A stretch of DNA of 64,000 nt from Dyadobacter alkalitolerans DSM 23607 (lineage in GTDB: Bacteria; Bacteroidota; Bacteroidia; Cytophagales; Spirosomataceae), in the NCBI RefSeq assembly GCF_000428845.1, contig NZ_AUAS01000001.1, positions 124,001 to 188,000 of the forward strand. The letters are read 5' to 3'. A program made the position numbers and the translations under genes. Shown here one piece after another: positions 17,535-26,158 of the stretch. Each line of letters begins with the position of its first letter. The stretch's first letter is position 1. The notes under the pieces are model-generated. The model was given only the letters and a program-made list of their open reading frames with translations, did not search any database and was not told where the DNA came from.

Positions 17535-18722
17535 TTGGCCCACCCTCCTATCCGCCGCTTTCGCTACATCATTTACCTGACGGACATCCTCTTGCTGTCC
17601 GTGACGGCATTTGGAGGCCCGCAGGTGCATTTAATGATGATGATCGAGCGACTGGTGCGGAAAAGAAGATACATTACCGAAGAGGAACTGCTTGAATTAC
17701 AGGCATTATGCTCGGTTTTACCAGGCCCCAGCTCCACGCAGACCGTTACGGCCATCGGACTGAAAATCGGTGGACAACCACTGGCTTATCTGACACTTAT
17801 CGTCTGGTCGCTGCCAGCTATGATCCTAATGACGCTGGCGGCAATCGGCATACATTATCTGGAACGCAACTCGATTTCTCTGCAATTTACGAAGTTCGTG
17901 GGGCCGATGGCTGTGGCGTTTTTAATGTATGGCGCGTCGTCTATTGCCAAAAAAGTCATCCATAATACACAAGGCTGGTCGTTTCTGGTAATTGCCACGA
18001 TTCTGGCCTACATGTATCCGTCCCCTTACATGACGCCTGTGCTCATTGTCAGCGGCGGCGTTGCGGCTTCACTGAATTTCAAGAAACACGAAAAAATGGA
18101 ACGCGGCCCAATCCGCATCCTTTGGCGGCCCATCATTTTCTGGATCTCGGTCCTGATCGCGGCTGCGATTGTGGGTAAGGTCACGAATTCGCTTCCCGTG
18201 CGGCTTTTTGAAAACTTTTACCGGAATGGCAGCCTTGTTTTCGGTGGCGGACAAGTGCTTGTTCCGATCCTTTATAACGAGTTTGTAGAATTTAAGCATT
18301 ATCTCACCGATCAGGAATTTCTGGCCGGAATGGCACTTACCCAGGTCGTGCCGGGACCTGTATTTTCCATTGCCACATTTGTCGGAAGCATTTCGCTGCA
18401 ATCAGCAGGCATTACCGGACAAATCGTTGGCGGTTTCGTCGCAACAGCCGGGATATTCCTTCCAGGCACATTTTTCATCTTTTTCGCCTACCCATTCTGG
18501 GACCAGCTCAAACGTTACCGCGGCATCCGAGCCTCGCTCGAAGGCATTCACGCCGCCAGCTGCGGCCTCACCATCGCTGCCGCCATCTCTCTTTTCCAAC
18601 CCATGATGAGCAGCACTCAACCCATGCTAACCGTCATCGCCACGATTTTAGTCCTGACTTTTTCAAAGGTGCCGTCGTATGTGATTATTGTTGCGGGGCT
18701 GATATTAGGGTTGGTGTTTTGA
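17535..18722 (+). CDS. chrA: Chromate transporter (CHR) family membrane protein
   Basis: This 395-residue inner-membrane protein of the CHR superfamily is of the long two-domain form. Both halves carry the duplicated signature: AFGGPQVHLMMM and LPGPSSTQTVTAIG in the first, VFGGGQVLVPIL and TQVVPGPVFSIATFVG in the second. About ten hydrophobic helices can be picked out. Characterised members export chromate; many homologues have other or unknown anions, so chromate is an inference from the family. The only reasonable start is TTG at 17535, 13 nt after the oxygenase stop; no ATG precedes the first helix, so the exact N-terminus is uncertain. It likely shares the oxygenase promoter. Confidence 0.88.
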   Translation: MAHPPIRRFRYIIYLTDILLLSVTAFGGPQVHLMMMIERLVRKRRYITEEELLELQALCSVLPGPSSTQTVTAIGLKIGGQPLAYLTLIVWSLPAMILMTLAAIGIHYLERNSISLQFTKFVGPMAVAFLMYGASSIAKKVIHNTQGWSFLVIATILAYMYPSPYMTPVLIVSGGVAASLNFKKHEKMERGPIRILWRPIIFWISVLIAAAIVGKVTNSLPVRLFENFYRNGSLVFGGGQVLVPILYNEFVEFKHYLTDQEFLAGMALTQVVPGPVFSIATFVGSISLQSAGITGQIVGGFVATAGIFLPGTFFIFFAYPFWDQLKRYRGIRASLEGIHAASCGLTIAAAISLFQPMMSSTQPMLTVIATILVLTFSKVPSYVIIVAGLILGLVF

Positions 18723-18805
18723 ATAAACGCTTAATGCAGTCCGTTTTAATGGCATAGATAATTTCAATCTGTATCTTTACATATTGACCTTTAATTTCCA
18801 TTTTT

Positions 18806-19048
18806 ATGCTTTTAGAGCTGGATGACCAAATAATTCAAAGCACCGGACTAAGTCAGGAACAATTGCGGATTGAGCTTGCTATACAATTGTATGAGCAAGG
18901 CAAAATCACGGTTGGCCAAGGTGGCAGAATGACCTCAATGGGTTCTATTAAATTTCAACAGGAACTTGGTAAAAGACACATTTCATCCAATTATGACCAG
19001 GATGACTTGGATGCTGATCTGAAAACACTCAGCAATCTGTTTCAGTGA
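18806..19048 (+). CDS. UPF0175 family antitoxin-like protein (now orphan)
   Basis: This 80-residue protein of the UPF0175 family is a small DNA-binding antitoxin type usually paired with a PIN-domain DUF3368 toxin. The family pattern is visible: a short N-terminal strand, then IELAIQLYEQGKITVGQGG, a helix-turn-helix-like region (MTSMGSIKFQQELGKRHI) and the acidic tail SNYDQDDLDADLKTL. Immediately after its TGA, in the same frame, lies only the C-terminal third of a DUF3368-like toxin, so the partner appears lost. The start ATG at 18806 is unambiguous. Whether it is still expressed or functional is unknown; it may persist as a regulator or as a relic. Confidence 0.8.
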   Translation: MLLELDDQIIQSTGLSQEQLRIELAIQLYEQGKITVGQGGRMTSMGSIKFQQELGKRHISSNYDQDDLDADLKTLSNLFQ

Positions 19049-19222
19049 TCCACACAACTCGGCTTGAACATTACCGGCATTCTTGGCATATTGATTGAAG
19101 CCAAGCGCCAGCATCATGTTGCAGAAATTAAACCGATAATCAGGACTTTGACGGAAAAAGCCGGCGTTTGGTTCAAGCCGGAATTAGTCATAGAAGTCCT
19201 GAACAGGGTTAATGAAATTTAA
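19049..19222 (+). pseudogene. Remnant of a DUF3368 (PIN-type) toxin, C-terminal fragment
   Basis: Reading on from the antitoxin stop in the same frame gives 57 codons without a start codon at a sensible place. The peptide contains GLNITGILGILIEAKRQ, then a segment resembling VKPIIRTL, then WFKPELVIEVLNR and a stop at 19220-19222. This matches the last third of DUF3368 proteins (GLKVTGTLGVL... type). The PIN catalytic N-terminal ~100 residues are missing, so the toxin cannot be active. The tail overlaps the upstream extension of the next gene but not its preferred start at 19251. The deletion junction lies near 19045-19060. The family match is by eye. Confidence 0.7.
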
Positions 19223-19250
19223 ATATCTACGAATCGCATATCCAATCCGA

Positions 19251-22200
19251 ATGAAACATTCCTATCTCCTACTGCTCTTAATAATCCTCTTTTCTTCAAA
19301 AATTTCCCAGGCACAAATTGCTGCCTCCCCCACATTCTTAAATCAGAACCAAACCAATGCTTCGCGGCAGTGGGTGGATTCGATTTTTGCTACGCTTACG
19401 CCGGATGAGCGGATTGCGCAGTTGATTATGGTGGCGGCGGTGTCGGATGTGAAAAGAGCTGTTATTGATCCTAAGACGAGCAATCCGGCTGTTGTGGAGA
19501 AGCTGATCCGGGAAAATAAGGTAGGTGGGATCGTATTCTTTCAGGGTGGGCCGGTTCCTCAGGCGCAGCTGACGAATTTTTATCAGTCGATTTCAAAAGT
19601 GCCTTTGCTGATTGCAATGGATGCGGAATTCGGACTTGCTATGCGGATTGACAGCACGGTGCGCTATCCTTATCAAATGACATTGGGCGCAATCCAGGGC
19701 AGTAATGATCTGATTTATGAGATGGGCGCACAGCTTGCCAAACAAGCACGGCGACTCGGTATGCACATTAACTTTGCGCCTGTTGCCGATGTAAACAACA
19801 ATCCCGATAACCCGGTGATCAGCTTCCGGTCCTTTGGTGAAAACAAATATAAAGTAGCCGACAAAGCCGTAGCTTACATGAAGGGAATGCAGGATAACGG
19901 CTTACTAACCAGCGCCAAGCATTTCCCCGGACACGGTGACACGGGCGTAGATTCGCATTATGACCTCCCATTAATTTCCCATAACACAACCCGGCTTGAT
20001 TCTCTCGAACTATATCCTTTTAAAGCGCTGATTGCGAATGGCATTAGCGGGATGATGATCGCACATTTGAGCATTCCGGCGCTTGATACGACCAAAAATC
20101 TTCCTTCAACGCTTTCAAAACCAATCGTTTCCGATCTTTTGAGAAAACAGCTTGGGTTCGATGGCCTAATCTATTCTGATGCTATGAATATGAAAGGCGT
20201 CACCAAGTATTTCCCGAATGGTCGCGCGGATGCTATGGGCCTTGAAGCAGGAATGGATTTGCTGGAATTTACGGAGGATGTTTCGAAGTCAATCGCTGAG
20301 ATCAAGAAGAGCATTGCGGAAGGAAAAATAACGCAGGCGGAGATTGATGCGCGCTGCAAAAAAGTGCTGCAAGCCAAGGCATGGGCTGGTTTGAATCACT
20401 ATAAGCCGGTTGATCTCAACAATTTATACAAAGACCTGAACCCCAAAGCTGCCGAACTAACAAACCGTCTTTTGACCGAAAAAGCATTAACCGTCCTCAA
20501 AAACGACAAAGACTTATTGCCCTTGCGCGACCTGGACACGCTGAAAATCGCTTCCATATCCCTAGGCGCCGACACCATTACGACATTTCAGAAGACATTG
20601 GGCTTGTACACAACCGTCGAGCACTTTCAGGTTCCCGCCAAAGCAACTGAGGCGCAGATAACCGAGTTGCGCGAAAAATTGAAAGCATTCAACTTGTTAC
20701 TGGTAGGCGTGCATTTGGGTAGCATTTCGCCACGGACCAATTACGGTTTGACTGAGCAAATGAGTGCTGTTTTGCAGGAACTGATGGCATCTAACAAGGC
20801 AGTTGTGTCCATTTTCGGCAACCCATATTCTTTGAACAAAATACAAAAGCCCGAAAATGCGCGTGCGTTGTTAATGGCCTATCAATTAACACCTTACACA
20901 CAGGATCTTTCCGCACAACTGATCTTTGGAGCTATCCCCGCACAGGGAAAATTGCCGGTTACCGTGAATGCACAATTTCCTTATAATGCAGGCATTGAAA
21001 CTCCTGCCATAGGCCGATTGAAATACACAATCCCGGAAGAACTCGGACTTGATTCTGAGGTTATTACATTTAAAATAGACTCCATTGCAAATCTGGCGGT
21101 TACGCAGAAAGCAACGCCAGGCTGCGTGGTGCAATTGGCAAAGGATGGGAAAGTGTTTTTCAGAAAAGCGTATGGAAAACACACTTACGAAGGCAATGCG
21201 AATGTGAAACTGACTGACCTGTACGACCTCGCTTCCGTGACTAAGATCACCGCTTCCACATTGGCGCTGATGAGCCTTTGGGATGCTAAAAAGTTTGATT
21301 TGGACGCGACGATGAAGGATTACCTGCCCGATTTTGCAGGCTCCAACAAGGCAGACCTCCCATGGCGCCGCGTGTTGACGCATAGTGCTCGCTTGAAGGC
21401 ATTTATCGTCCTTTGGAAAGAAGCACAGAATGCGGATGGATCCTGGAAAAAGAAAACATTCAGTACAAGGCAGTCGAAAAAATATCCGACTTCGGTGGTT
21501 GGCGACAGCCTTTTTATCTTTAAAAATTACGACAAAAAGATTTTCGAAGCCATCCGCAATTCTCCTCTGAATGAAAAGGAAGGCTATGTGTACAGCGACC
21601 TTTCGTTTATTCTTTATCCCCAAATTGTAAAACGACTGTCAGGCGAGAATTTCGAGGATTATCTTAAAAACCACTATTACCATAAATTGGGTGCAAACAC
21701 ATTAACATTCAATCCAAAGCGTTTTTACAAGTTGCAGGACATTGTGGAGACGGAACGCGACACGTTTTTCAGGATGACGCAATTGCATGGACAGGTTCAT
21801 GACGAAGCCGCGGCAATGCTAGGAGGTTTGAGCGGCCATGCTGGATTGTTTGGTGATGCGAATGATGTAATGAAGGTTTGGCAAATGTATTTACAGCAGG
21901 GTTATTACGGCGGTGAGCAGCTTTTGAGCAAAGATGCGCTGGTTGAATTTACGCGTTACCAATATCCGGAAATGGGCAGTCGCCGCGGGATTGGGTTTGA
22001 TAAGCCTTCTTTCAAATATACTGGTAATGCGCCTAAACATGCGAGTCCGTCCAGCTTCGGGCATACGGGTTACACGGGCATTATGACCTGGGCCGATCCT
22101 GCGTGGAAGCTAAATTATGTGTTTTTGTCAAACCGCGTTTACCCGACCAGAGAGAATAATAAAATTTCACAGCTCAACATTCGCACGGCCATTATGGATG

Positions 22201-22256
22201 TGGTTTACGAGGAATTGCTGAAAAAAGTAAACCCCGTTACGACCGCCGGGCTCTGA
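19251..22256 (+). CDS. GH3 beta-N-acetylhexosaminidase-like fused to a beta-lactamase-like serine hydrolase, exported
   Basis: This is a 1001-residue two-domain exported protein. ATG 19251 is preferred since it starts a clean signal peptide (MKHSYLLLLLIILFSS...ISQAQ); an in-frame ATG at 19212 adds 13 residues and overlaps the toxin remnant. The N-terminal part is a glycoside hydrolase family 3 domain of NagZ type, with the loop KHFPGHGDT...DSH bearing the catalytic His/Asp dyad and SDAMNM holding the likely nucleophile Asp. A C-terminal GH3 domain follows. The last ~370 residues form a class C beta-lactamase-like domain with SVTK (SxxK), YSD and HTG motifs. This fusion is known in Bacteroidota and suggests processing of cell-wall muropeptides. 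It lies near an LD-carboxypeptidase, which fits wall turnover. Confidence 0.9.
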   Translation: MKHSYLLLLLIILFSSKISQAQIAASPTFLNQNQTNASRQWVDSIFATLTPDERIAQLIMVAAVSDVKRAVIDPKTSNPAVVEKLIRENKVGGIVFFQGGPVPQAQLTNFYQSISKVPLLIAMDAEFGLAMRIDSTVRYPYQMTLGAIQGSNDLIYEMGAQLAKQARRLGMHINFAPVADVNNNPDNPVISFRSFGENKYKVADKAVAYMKGMQDNGLLTSAKHFPGHGDTGVDSHYDLPLISHNTTRLDSLELYPFKALIANGISGMMIAHLSIPALDTTKNLPSTLSKPIVSDLLRKQLGFDGLIYSDAMNMKGVTKYFPNGRADAMGLEAGMDLLEFTEDVSKSIAEIKKSIAEGKITQAEIDARCKKVLQAKAWAGLNHYKPVDLNNLYKDLNPKAAELTNRLLTEKALTVLKNDKDLLPLRDLDTLKIASISLGADTITTFQKTLGLYTTVEHFQVPAKATEAQITELREKLKAFNLLLVGVHLGSISPRTNYGLTEQMSAVLQELMASNKAVVSIFGNPYSLNKIQKPENARALLMAYQLTPYTQDLSAQLIFGAIPAQGKLPVTVNAQFPYNAGIETPAIGRLKYTIPEELGLDSEVITFKIDSIANLAVTQKATPGCVVQLAKDGKVFFRKAYGKHTYEGNANVKLTDLYDLASVTKITASTLALMSLWDAKKFDLDATMKDYLPDFAGSNKADLPWRRVLTHSARLKAFIVLWKEAQNADGSWKKKTFSTRQSKKYPTSVVGDSLFIFKNYDKKIFEAIRNSPLNEKEGYVYSDLSFILYPQIVKRLSGENFEDYLKNHYYHKLGANTLTFNPKRFYKLQDIVETERDTFFRMTQLHGQVHDEAAAMLGGLSGHAGLFGDANDVMKVWQMYLQQGYYGGEQLLSKDALVEFTRYQYPEMGSRRGIGFDKPSFKYTGNAPKHASPSSFGHTGYTGIMTWADPAWKLNYVFLSNRVYPTRENNKISQLNIRTAIMDVVYEELLKKVNPVTTAGL

Positions 22257-22294
22257 GAACTTCCTACATTTGCAGGATCCAACATTGATTCACT

Positions 22295-22621
22295 ATGGCC
22301 ATGCAGTATCGGTTTGACAAAGAAAAAGCTTCGCGGCGACCCGGCGTCACGCCGCTGAAAGATGCTATTGATCAAATGCTGGAAAAGTATCGTTTACGGA
22401 ACCGGTTTGATCAATCGTACGTCGTCGCACATTGGGAAAAGATCATGGGTTCTGCAATCGCAACTCGTACAAAAACCGTTTACATCAAAGAAAAAACCCT
22501 TTTCCTACAAATAGAATCCGCCCCGTTACGCAACGAACTCTTCCGCGCCAAAGGAAAAATCATCGAGCTCATCAACCGGGAGATGGGGTCGGAGTTGCTG
22601 GAAGAGGTTGTGTTTATATAG
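22295..22621 (+). CDS. DUF721 domain-containing protein
   Basis: This is a small 108-residue cytoplasmic protein of the DUF721 family, related to DciA-type proteins. Visible family features are the N-terminal basic stretch (KEKASRRPGVTPLKDAIDQML), the central VAHWEKIMGSAIATRT and the C-terminal LFLQIESAPLRNELFRAKGKII followed by hydrophobic strands. DciA recruits the replicative helicase in some bacteria; whether the short Bacteroidota forms do this is not established, so no role is assigned. Two ATGs two codons apart are possible starts. It lies 38 nt after the GH3 fusion gene and 40 nt before the LD-carboxypeptidase. Confidence 0.85.
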   Translation: MAMQYRFDKEKASRRPGVTPLKDAIDQMLEKYRLRNRFDQSYVVAHWEKIMGSAIATRTKTVYIKEKTLFLQIESAPLRNELFRAKGKIIELINREMGSELLEEVVFI

Positions 22622-22661
22622 GGCAGAACATTATCACTGTTATATAGCATTGAATAAGTTA

Positions 22662-23588
22662 ATGAATAAAATCAACCTCCCTCCTTTCCTTCAACCTGGT
22701 GATAAGATTGGCATTGTGGCGCCGGCTAGTGTTTTGAATTATGATGATCTTTTGCCGGGGATCGCTGTTTTCAGAGATGAATGGGGGCTTGAAGTGGTGG
22801 AAGGAGAGACTTTAAAAACGGCTTCGAACCAATTTTCTGCGCCGGATGCCGTGCGTCTTGCTGACTTGCAGGCGATGCTGGACGATCCTTCTATTAAGGC
22901 TGTGATTGCTGCCCGTGGCGGTTATGGCTGTTCCCGGATCGTGGATCAGCTCAATTTTGATCAATTTCTTAAAAATCCAAAATGGGTTGTGGGATTCAGT
23001 GACCTGACTGTGATCCTTTCCCGGGTATTTGACCTGGGTTATGCGAGCCTGCATGCGCCCATGGGCAAGTCTATTACGACGGACGGGGCGGAATTGGCGA
23101 AAGAGTCACTCCGGCAAATGCTGTTCGGTGAAATGCCTCATTATAAGATTGATACCCATCCTTTAAATCAAGCAGGAATCGCTAACGGGCAGGTTGTCGG
23201 TGGTAATCTGTGCATTTTGGCGCATTTGATCGGCTCGCAAACCGATGTGAATACGGATGGCAAAATCCTTTTTATTGAAGACATTAATGAATATCTCTAT
23301 AACCTGGACCGCATGATGATTCAGATGAAACGGGCTGGTAAATTTGAAAAACTGGCTGGTTTAATCGTCGGACAATTCACTGATATGAAGGATAATACCA
23401 ACCCTACATTTGGTAAAACCTATTACGAAATCATTCACGAACACATTGCCGCGTTCGATTATCCGGTTTGTTTCAATTTTCCGGTAGGGCATGTTGGCGA
23501 TAATCGTGCTATGGGCGTTGGTATGGAGGCTGTTCTCAATGTTTCGAGTGAGGGAGTTTCCTTCCGATTTGAAAATCCCGCAATCTGA
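22662..23588 (+). CDS. ldcA: LD-carboxypeptidase (S66 family), muropeptide recycling
   Basis: This 308-residue serine peptidase of family S66 is the type that removes the terminal D-alanine from muramoyl tetrapeptides during cell-wall recycling. The N-terminus has the family GDKIGIVAPAS, and then AARGGYGCSRI. The nucleophile is the Ser in VGFSDLT, and the other likely catalytic residues are the Glu in IEDINEYLYN and the His in GHVGDNRAMG. An in-frame extension starting at 22608 overlaps the preceding gene and lacks family similarity, so ATG 22662 is chosen. The SDR gene starts 7 nt after the stop, implying a shared transcript. No signal peptide is visible, so it acts in the cytoplasm. Confidence 0.92.
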   Translation: MNKINLPPFLQPGDKIGIVAPASVLNYDDLLPGIAVFRDEWGLEVVEGETLKTASNQFSAPDAVRLADLQAMLDDPSIKAVIAARGGYGCSRIVDQLNFDQFLKNPKWVVGFSDLTVILSRVFDLGYASLHAPMGKSITTDGAELAKESLRQMLFGEMPHYKIDTHPLNQAGIANGQVVGGNLCILAHLIGSQTDVNTDGKILFIEDINEYLYNLDRMMIQMKRAGKFEKLAGLIVGQFTDMKDNTNPTFGKTYYEIIHEHIAAFDYPVCFNFPVGHVGDNRAMGVGMEAVLNVSSEGVSFRFENPAI

Positions 23589-23594
23589 TCATTC

Positions 23595-24395
23595 ATGGAC
23601 ACATTTAATAATAAGGTTGTCTGGATAACGGGCGCATCGTCAGGCATCGGAGAGGCTATGGCACTTGCATTTGCAAAAGAAGGCGCCAAGCTTGTACTCA
23701 CGGCAAGGCGCGAAGACGAGCTGCGGAGAGTTAAAGAAGTAACAGGTTTACCAGAAACTTCTGTCCTGGTGCTTCCCATGGACGTAACCCTGTTTGACAA
23801 GGCGCAAGGCGCAGCTGAACAAGTAATTGCGCATTTCGGACGGATCGACATAATGGTTCATAATGCAGGCGTCAGCCAGCGTTCCTATGTTAACGATACA
23901 GCGATGTATGTTTATCAGAAACTGATGAATGTGAACTTTTTTAGTACGGTGGCCCTTACCAAGGCCGTTTTGCCCTACATGGTGCAGCAAAGAAGCGGGC
24001 ATTTCATTGTGATCAGTAGCGTTGCGGGAAAAATCGGGACGATTATGAGATCGGGTTATAATGCTGCCAAACATGCATTGCACGGCTTTTATGATTCACT
24101 CAGGGCTGAGGGTTACAGTGATAACATTAAAGTGACGACCATTTGCCCGGGCTATATCCGCACCAATATTTCGCTGAATGCCATGGATGCTTCCGGCAGT
24201 AAATTCGGCAAAATGGACTCCAATCAAGCGAAAGGAATTCCCGCAGAAGAATGTGCACGCAGAATTCTCGATGCAGTTAAAAAGGATAAAAAGGAAATCT
24301 ATATCGGCGGTTTCAAGGAAGTGGCCGCTATTTATTTAAAACGTTTTTTACCAAATCTGCTTTTTGATCAGGTCCGTAAGAACATTCCGGAATAA
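23595..24395 (+). CDS. Short-chain dehydrogenase/reductase
   Basis: This 266-residue classical SDR carries the cofactor-binding TGASSGIGEAM (about residues 11-21), HNAGVS, the catalytic Ser (VISSVAGK) and YNAAKHA, which gives the Tyr-x3-Lys pair. The N-terminal region TARREDEL, with Arg after the second strand, suggests NADP(H) preference. Substrate cannot be read. The gene lies 7 nt after the LD-carboxypeptidase, so it is likely cotranscribed with it. Its 3' end is only 5 nt from the stop of the convergent amidohydrolase gene. Confidence 0.9.
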   Translation: MDTFNNKVVWITGASSGIGEAMALAFAKEGAKLVLTARREDELRRVKEVTGLPETSVLVLPMDVTLFDKAQGAAEQVIAHFGRIDIMVHNAGVSQRSYVNDTAMYVYQKLMNVNFFSTVALTKAVLPYMVQQRSGHFIVISSVAGKIGTIMRSGYNAAKHALHGFYDSLRAEGYSDNIKVTTICPGYIRTNISLNAMDASGSKFGKMDSNQAKGIPAEECARRILDAVKKDKKEIYIGGFKEVAAIYLKRFLPNLLFDQVRKNIPE

Positions 24396-24400
24396 GCTGT

Positions 24401-25729
24401 TTACTTGCTTCTTCCTTTCTTAACATCACTTGATTTAGACATTTGCAAATAATCGGTTACCAAGCGGCTTAGCGAGCGCACACCTAGTACAAGACTGCTT
24501 TCATCCACATAAAAGTCGGGCGTATGATGCGGCGCAGCTTGCTCTACGGCTTTTCCCTTTGGCATACCGCCCAGGAAAAAGAAGAATCCAGGCACTTTTT
24601 GCTGAAAATAGGAGAAATCTTCCGCGCCGGTTTTGGCCGGGATTAAATTCACATTATTTTTTCCGGCTACATTTTCCAAAGTACCGATCATTTTCGCCGT
24701 CAATGCTTCATTATTGAATGTGACCGGATACATGACATTAATGTTCACCTTGGCCGTTGCGCCTGCACTTTCTGCAATGTTGGTTGCGATCTCATTCATC
24801 CGCTTGTGCACATACGTATGCATACCTTCGTCGAACGTGCGGACCGTGCCGATCATTTTCACACTTTCCGGAATAATATTCTGTCGGATCCCACCATTGA
24901 CCGCGCCAACAGTTACCACAGCGGGTGCCTGCGTTAGATTCAGGTTGCGGCTTACAATCGTCTGCAAACCCATAATGATCTGCGAAGAAGTAACGATCGG
25001 ATCTATGCCGGACCATGGATAGGCGCCGTGCGTTTGCTTTCCTGTTACATCAATGCTGAAAAAATCAACCGCCGCCATGGTGGCTCCCGGCTTGTAAGCG
25101 ATCTTACCCACTTCTATCAACGCATCAATGTGAAGCCCGAAGATCGCTTCAACGGCCGGATTGTCAAGAACACCCTCTTTAACCATCAGTTTGGCACCGC
25201 CCTCCTCGCCTTCCGGCGCGCCTTCCTCTGCTGGCTGAAATATAAATTTGATCGTTCCTGGAATGTCATTCTTCATCCCTGCAAGCACTTCGGCAACACC
25301 CATCAGGATCGCCACGTGTGTATCATGCCCGCATGCGTGCATGACGCCTGTTTTCTGGCCATTGTAATCAACCACAACCTTCGATTTGAATGGCACATCC
25401 ACGCGCTCGGTAACAGGCAGGCCGTCCATATCCGCCCGCAATGCCACCACAGGACCTGGTTTTCCACCTTTCAGAAGTCCCACAACACCCGTATGAGCAA
25501 TGCCCGTCGTCACTTCTATGCCCAGTTGTTTCAAGTGGTTTGCCACTTTCTCAGCGGTTTTGAACTCCCGGTTACCCAACTCCGGATTTTCATGAAAATC
25601 CCGGCGCCATTCCACCAACTTTTTTTCCAGTAATTGTGCCTTCTGATCGATAGAGGCCGACAAATTGGACTGCGCATGGGCTTGTAGAACGGAGATGATA
25701 AGGGCGATGGAAAGTAGTGTTCTGAGCAT
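24401..25729 (-). CDS. Exported M20 family amidohydrolase (hippurate hydrolase-like)
   Basis: This 442-residue exported metal-dependent amidohydrolase of the M20D type resembles hippurate hydrolases and auxin-amide hydrolases. A signal peptide ends at VLQAHAQ (about residue 20). Metal-site motifs are HACGHDTHVAI, PAEEG...GA (Glu pair), GLHIDAL and, near the C-terminus, HHTPDFYVDE. The dimerisation domain with KQTHGAYPW is present. It probably removes acyl groups from amino acids or peptides in the periplasm. Its start is divergent from the SusC/SusD block, across a 429-bp AT-rich region. A possible relation to that uptake system is inference only. Confidence 0.9.
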   Translation of the reverse strand: MLRTLLSIALIISVLQAHAQSNLSASIDQKAQLLEKKLVEWRRDFHENPELGNREFKTAEKVANHLKQLGIEVTTGIAHTGVVGLLKGGKPGPVVALRADMDGLPVTERVDVPFKSKVVVDYNGQKTGVMHACGHDTHVAILMGVAEVLAGMKNDIPGTIKFIFQPAEEGAPEGEEGGAKLMVKEGVLDNPAVEAIFGLHIDALIEVGKIAYKPGATMAAVDFFSIDVTGKQTHGAYPWSGIDPIVTSSQIIMGLQTIVSRNLNLTQAPAVVTVGAVNGGIRQNIIPESVKMIGTVRTFDEGMHTYVHKRMNEIATNIAESAGATAKVNINVMYPVTFNNEALTAKMIGTLENVAGKNNVNLIPAKTGAEDFSYFQQKVPGFFFFLGGMPKGKAVEQAAPHHTPDFYVDESSLVLGVRSLSRLVTDYLQMSKSSDVKKGRSK

Positions 25730-26158
25730 AAATGAAAGGTTGGAAGATTTTCAATTATTAGAATAATCCAAAATAAAGAGAATTTAGTTAACGGCTTGCA
25801 GCGAATAAATTCTAAAACTAAATAATTTAGATTCATTCTTGTTAAGACAAACGTATAGCCCTAGCGTCAAATTAGTTTGCTATTTATTAATCTTAAAACC
25901 GCTGACCGGTAATGATACGAAAAAGTTAATAAAAGCACCATATTGTTAACAAATATATAATAGTAACTGGTTTTTCACATAAATCAAACATTTAAAAAAT
26001 GGCAAAAAATGCGCTAATCCAGGTATAATATTTGTCAAAAACACAGTGGATACCAAAGTTTATTTTGAAAAATTGCAATTAAAAGGTTGTAATGGTTAAA
26101 CTAATAATTATTTTTGCAACATTATGTTAACATAACAATTCTAACTCTTTTAACACGT
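25730..26158. other. 429-bp AT-rich intergenic region between divergent genes
   Basis: No coding sequence is supported here. The right end holds the strong promoter of the first tandem susC (26087-26116). On the minus strand CAAACGTA at 25848-25855 reads TACGTTTG, a candidate -7 for the amidohydrolase, but it lies over 110 nt from the start codon and lacks a -33 element. Long palindromes or tandem repeats are not visible. Confidence 0.6.
26087..26116 (+). promoter_or_regulatory. Promoter of the first tandem susC
   Basis: The -33 TTG (26087-26089) and a perfect -7 TATTTTTG (26109-26116) are spaced by 19 nt. The predicted start lies about 35 nt before the ATG at 26159. Its spacer end and -7 (AATAATTATTTTT) are shared with the promoter of the second tandem susC at 31083-31112. 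Confidence 0.75.

Noticed and set aside
20886-21623. 245-codon minus-strand open frame within the GH3 fusion gene
   Set aside because: No recognisable domain, no promoter or start signal; the opposite strand has strong family motifs through the whole stretch.
25800-25835. Small inverted repeat CTAAA...TTTAG in the divergent region
   Set aside because: A stem of five to six bp in very AT-rich sequence is expected by chance and no protein site is known for it.
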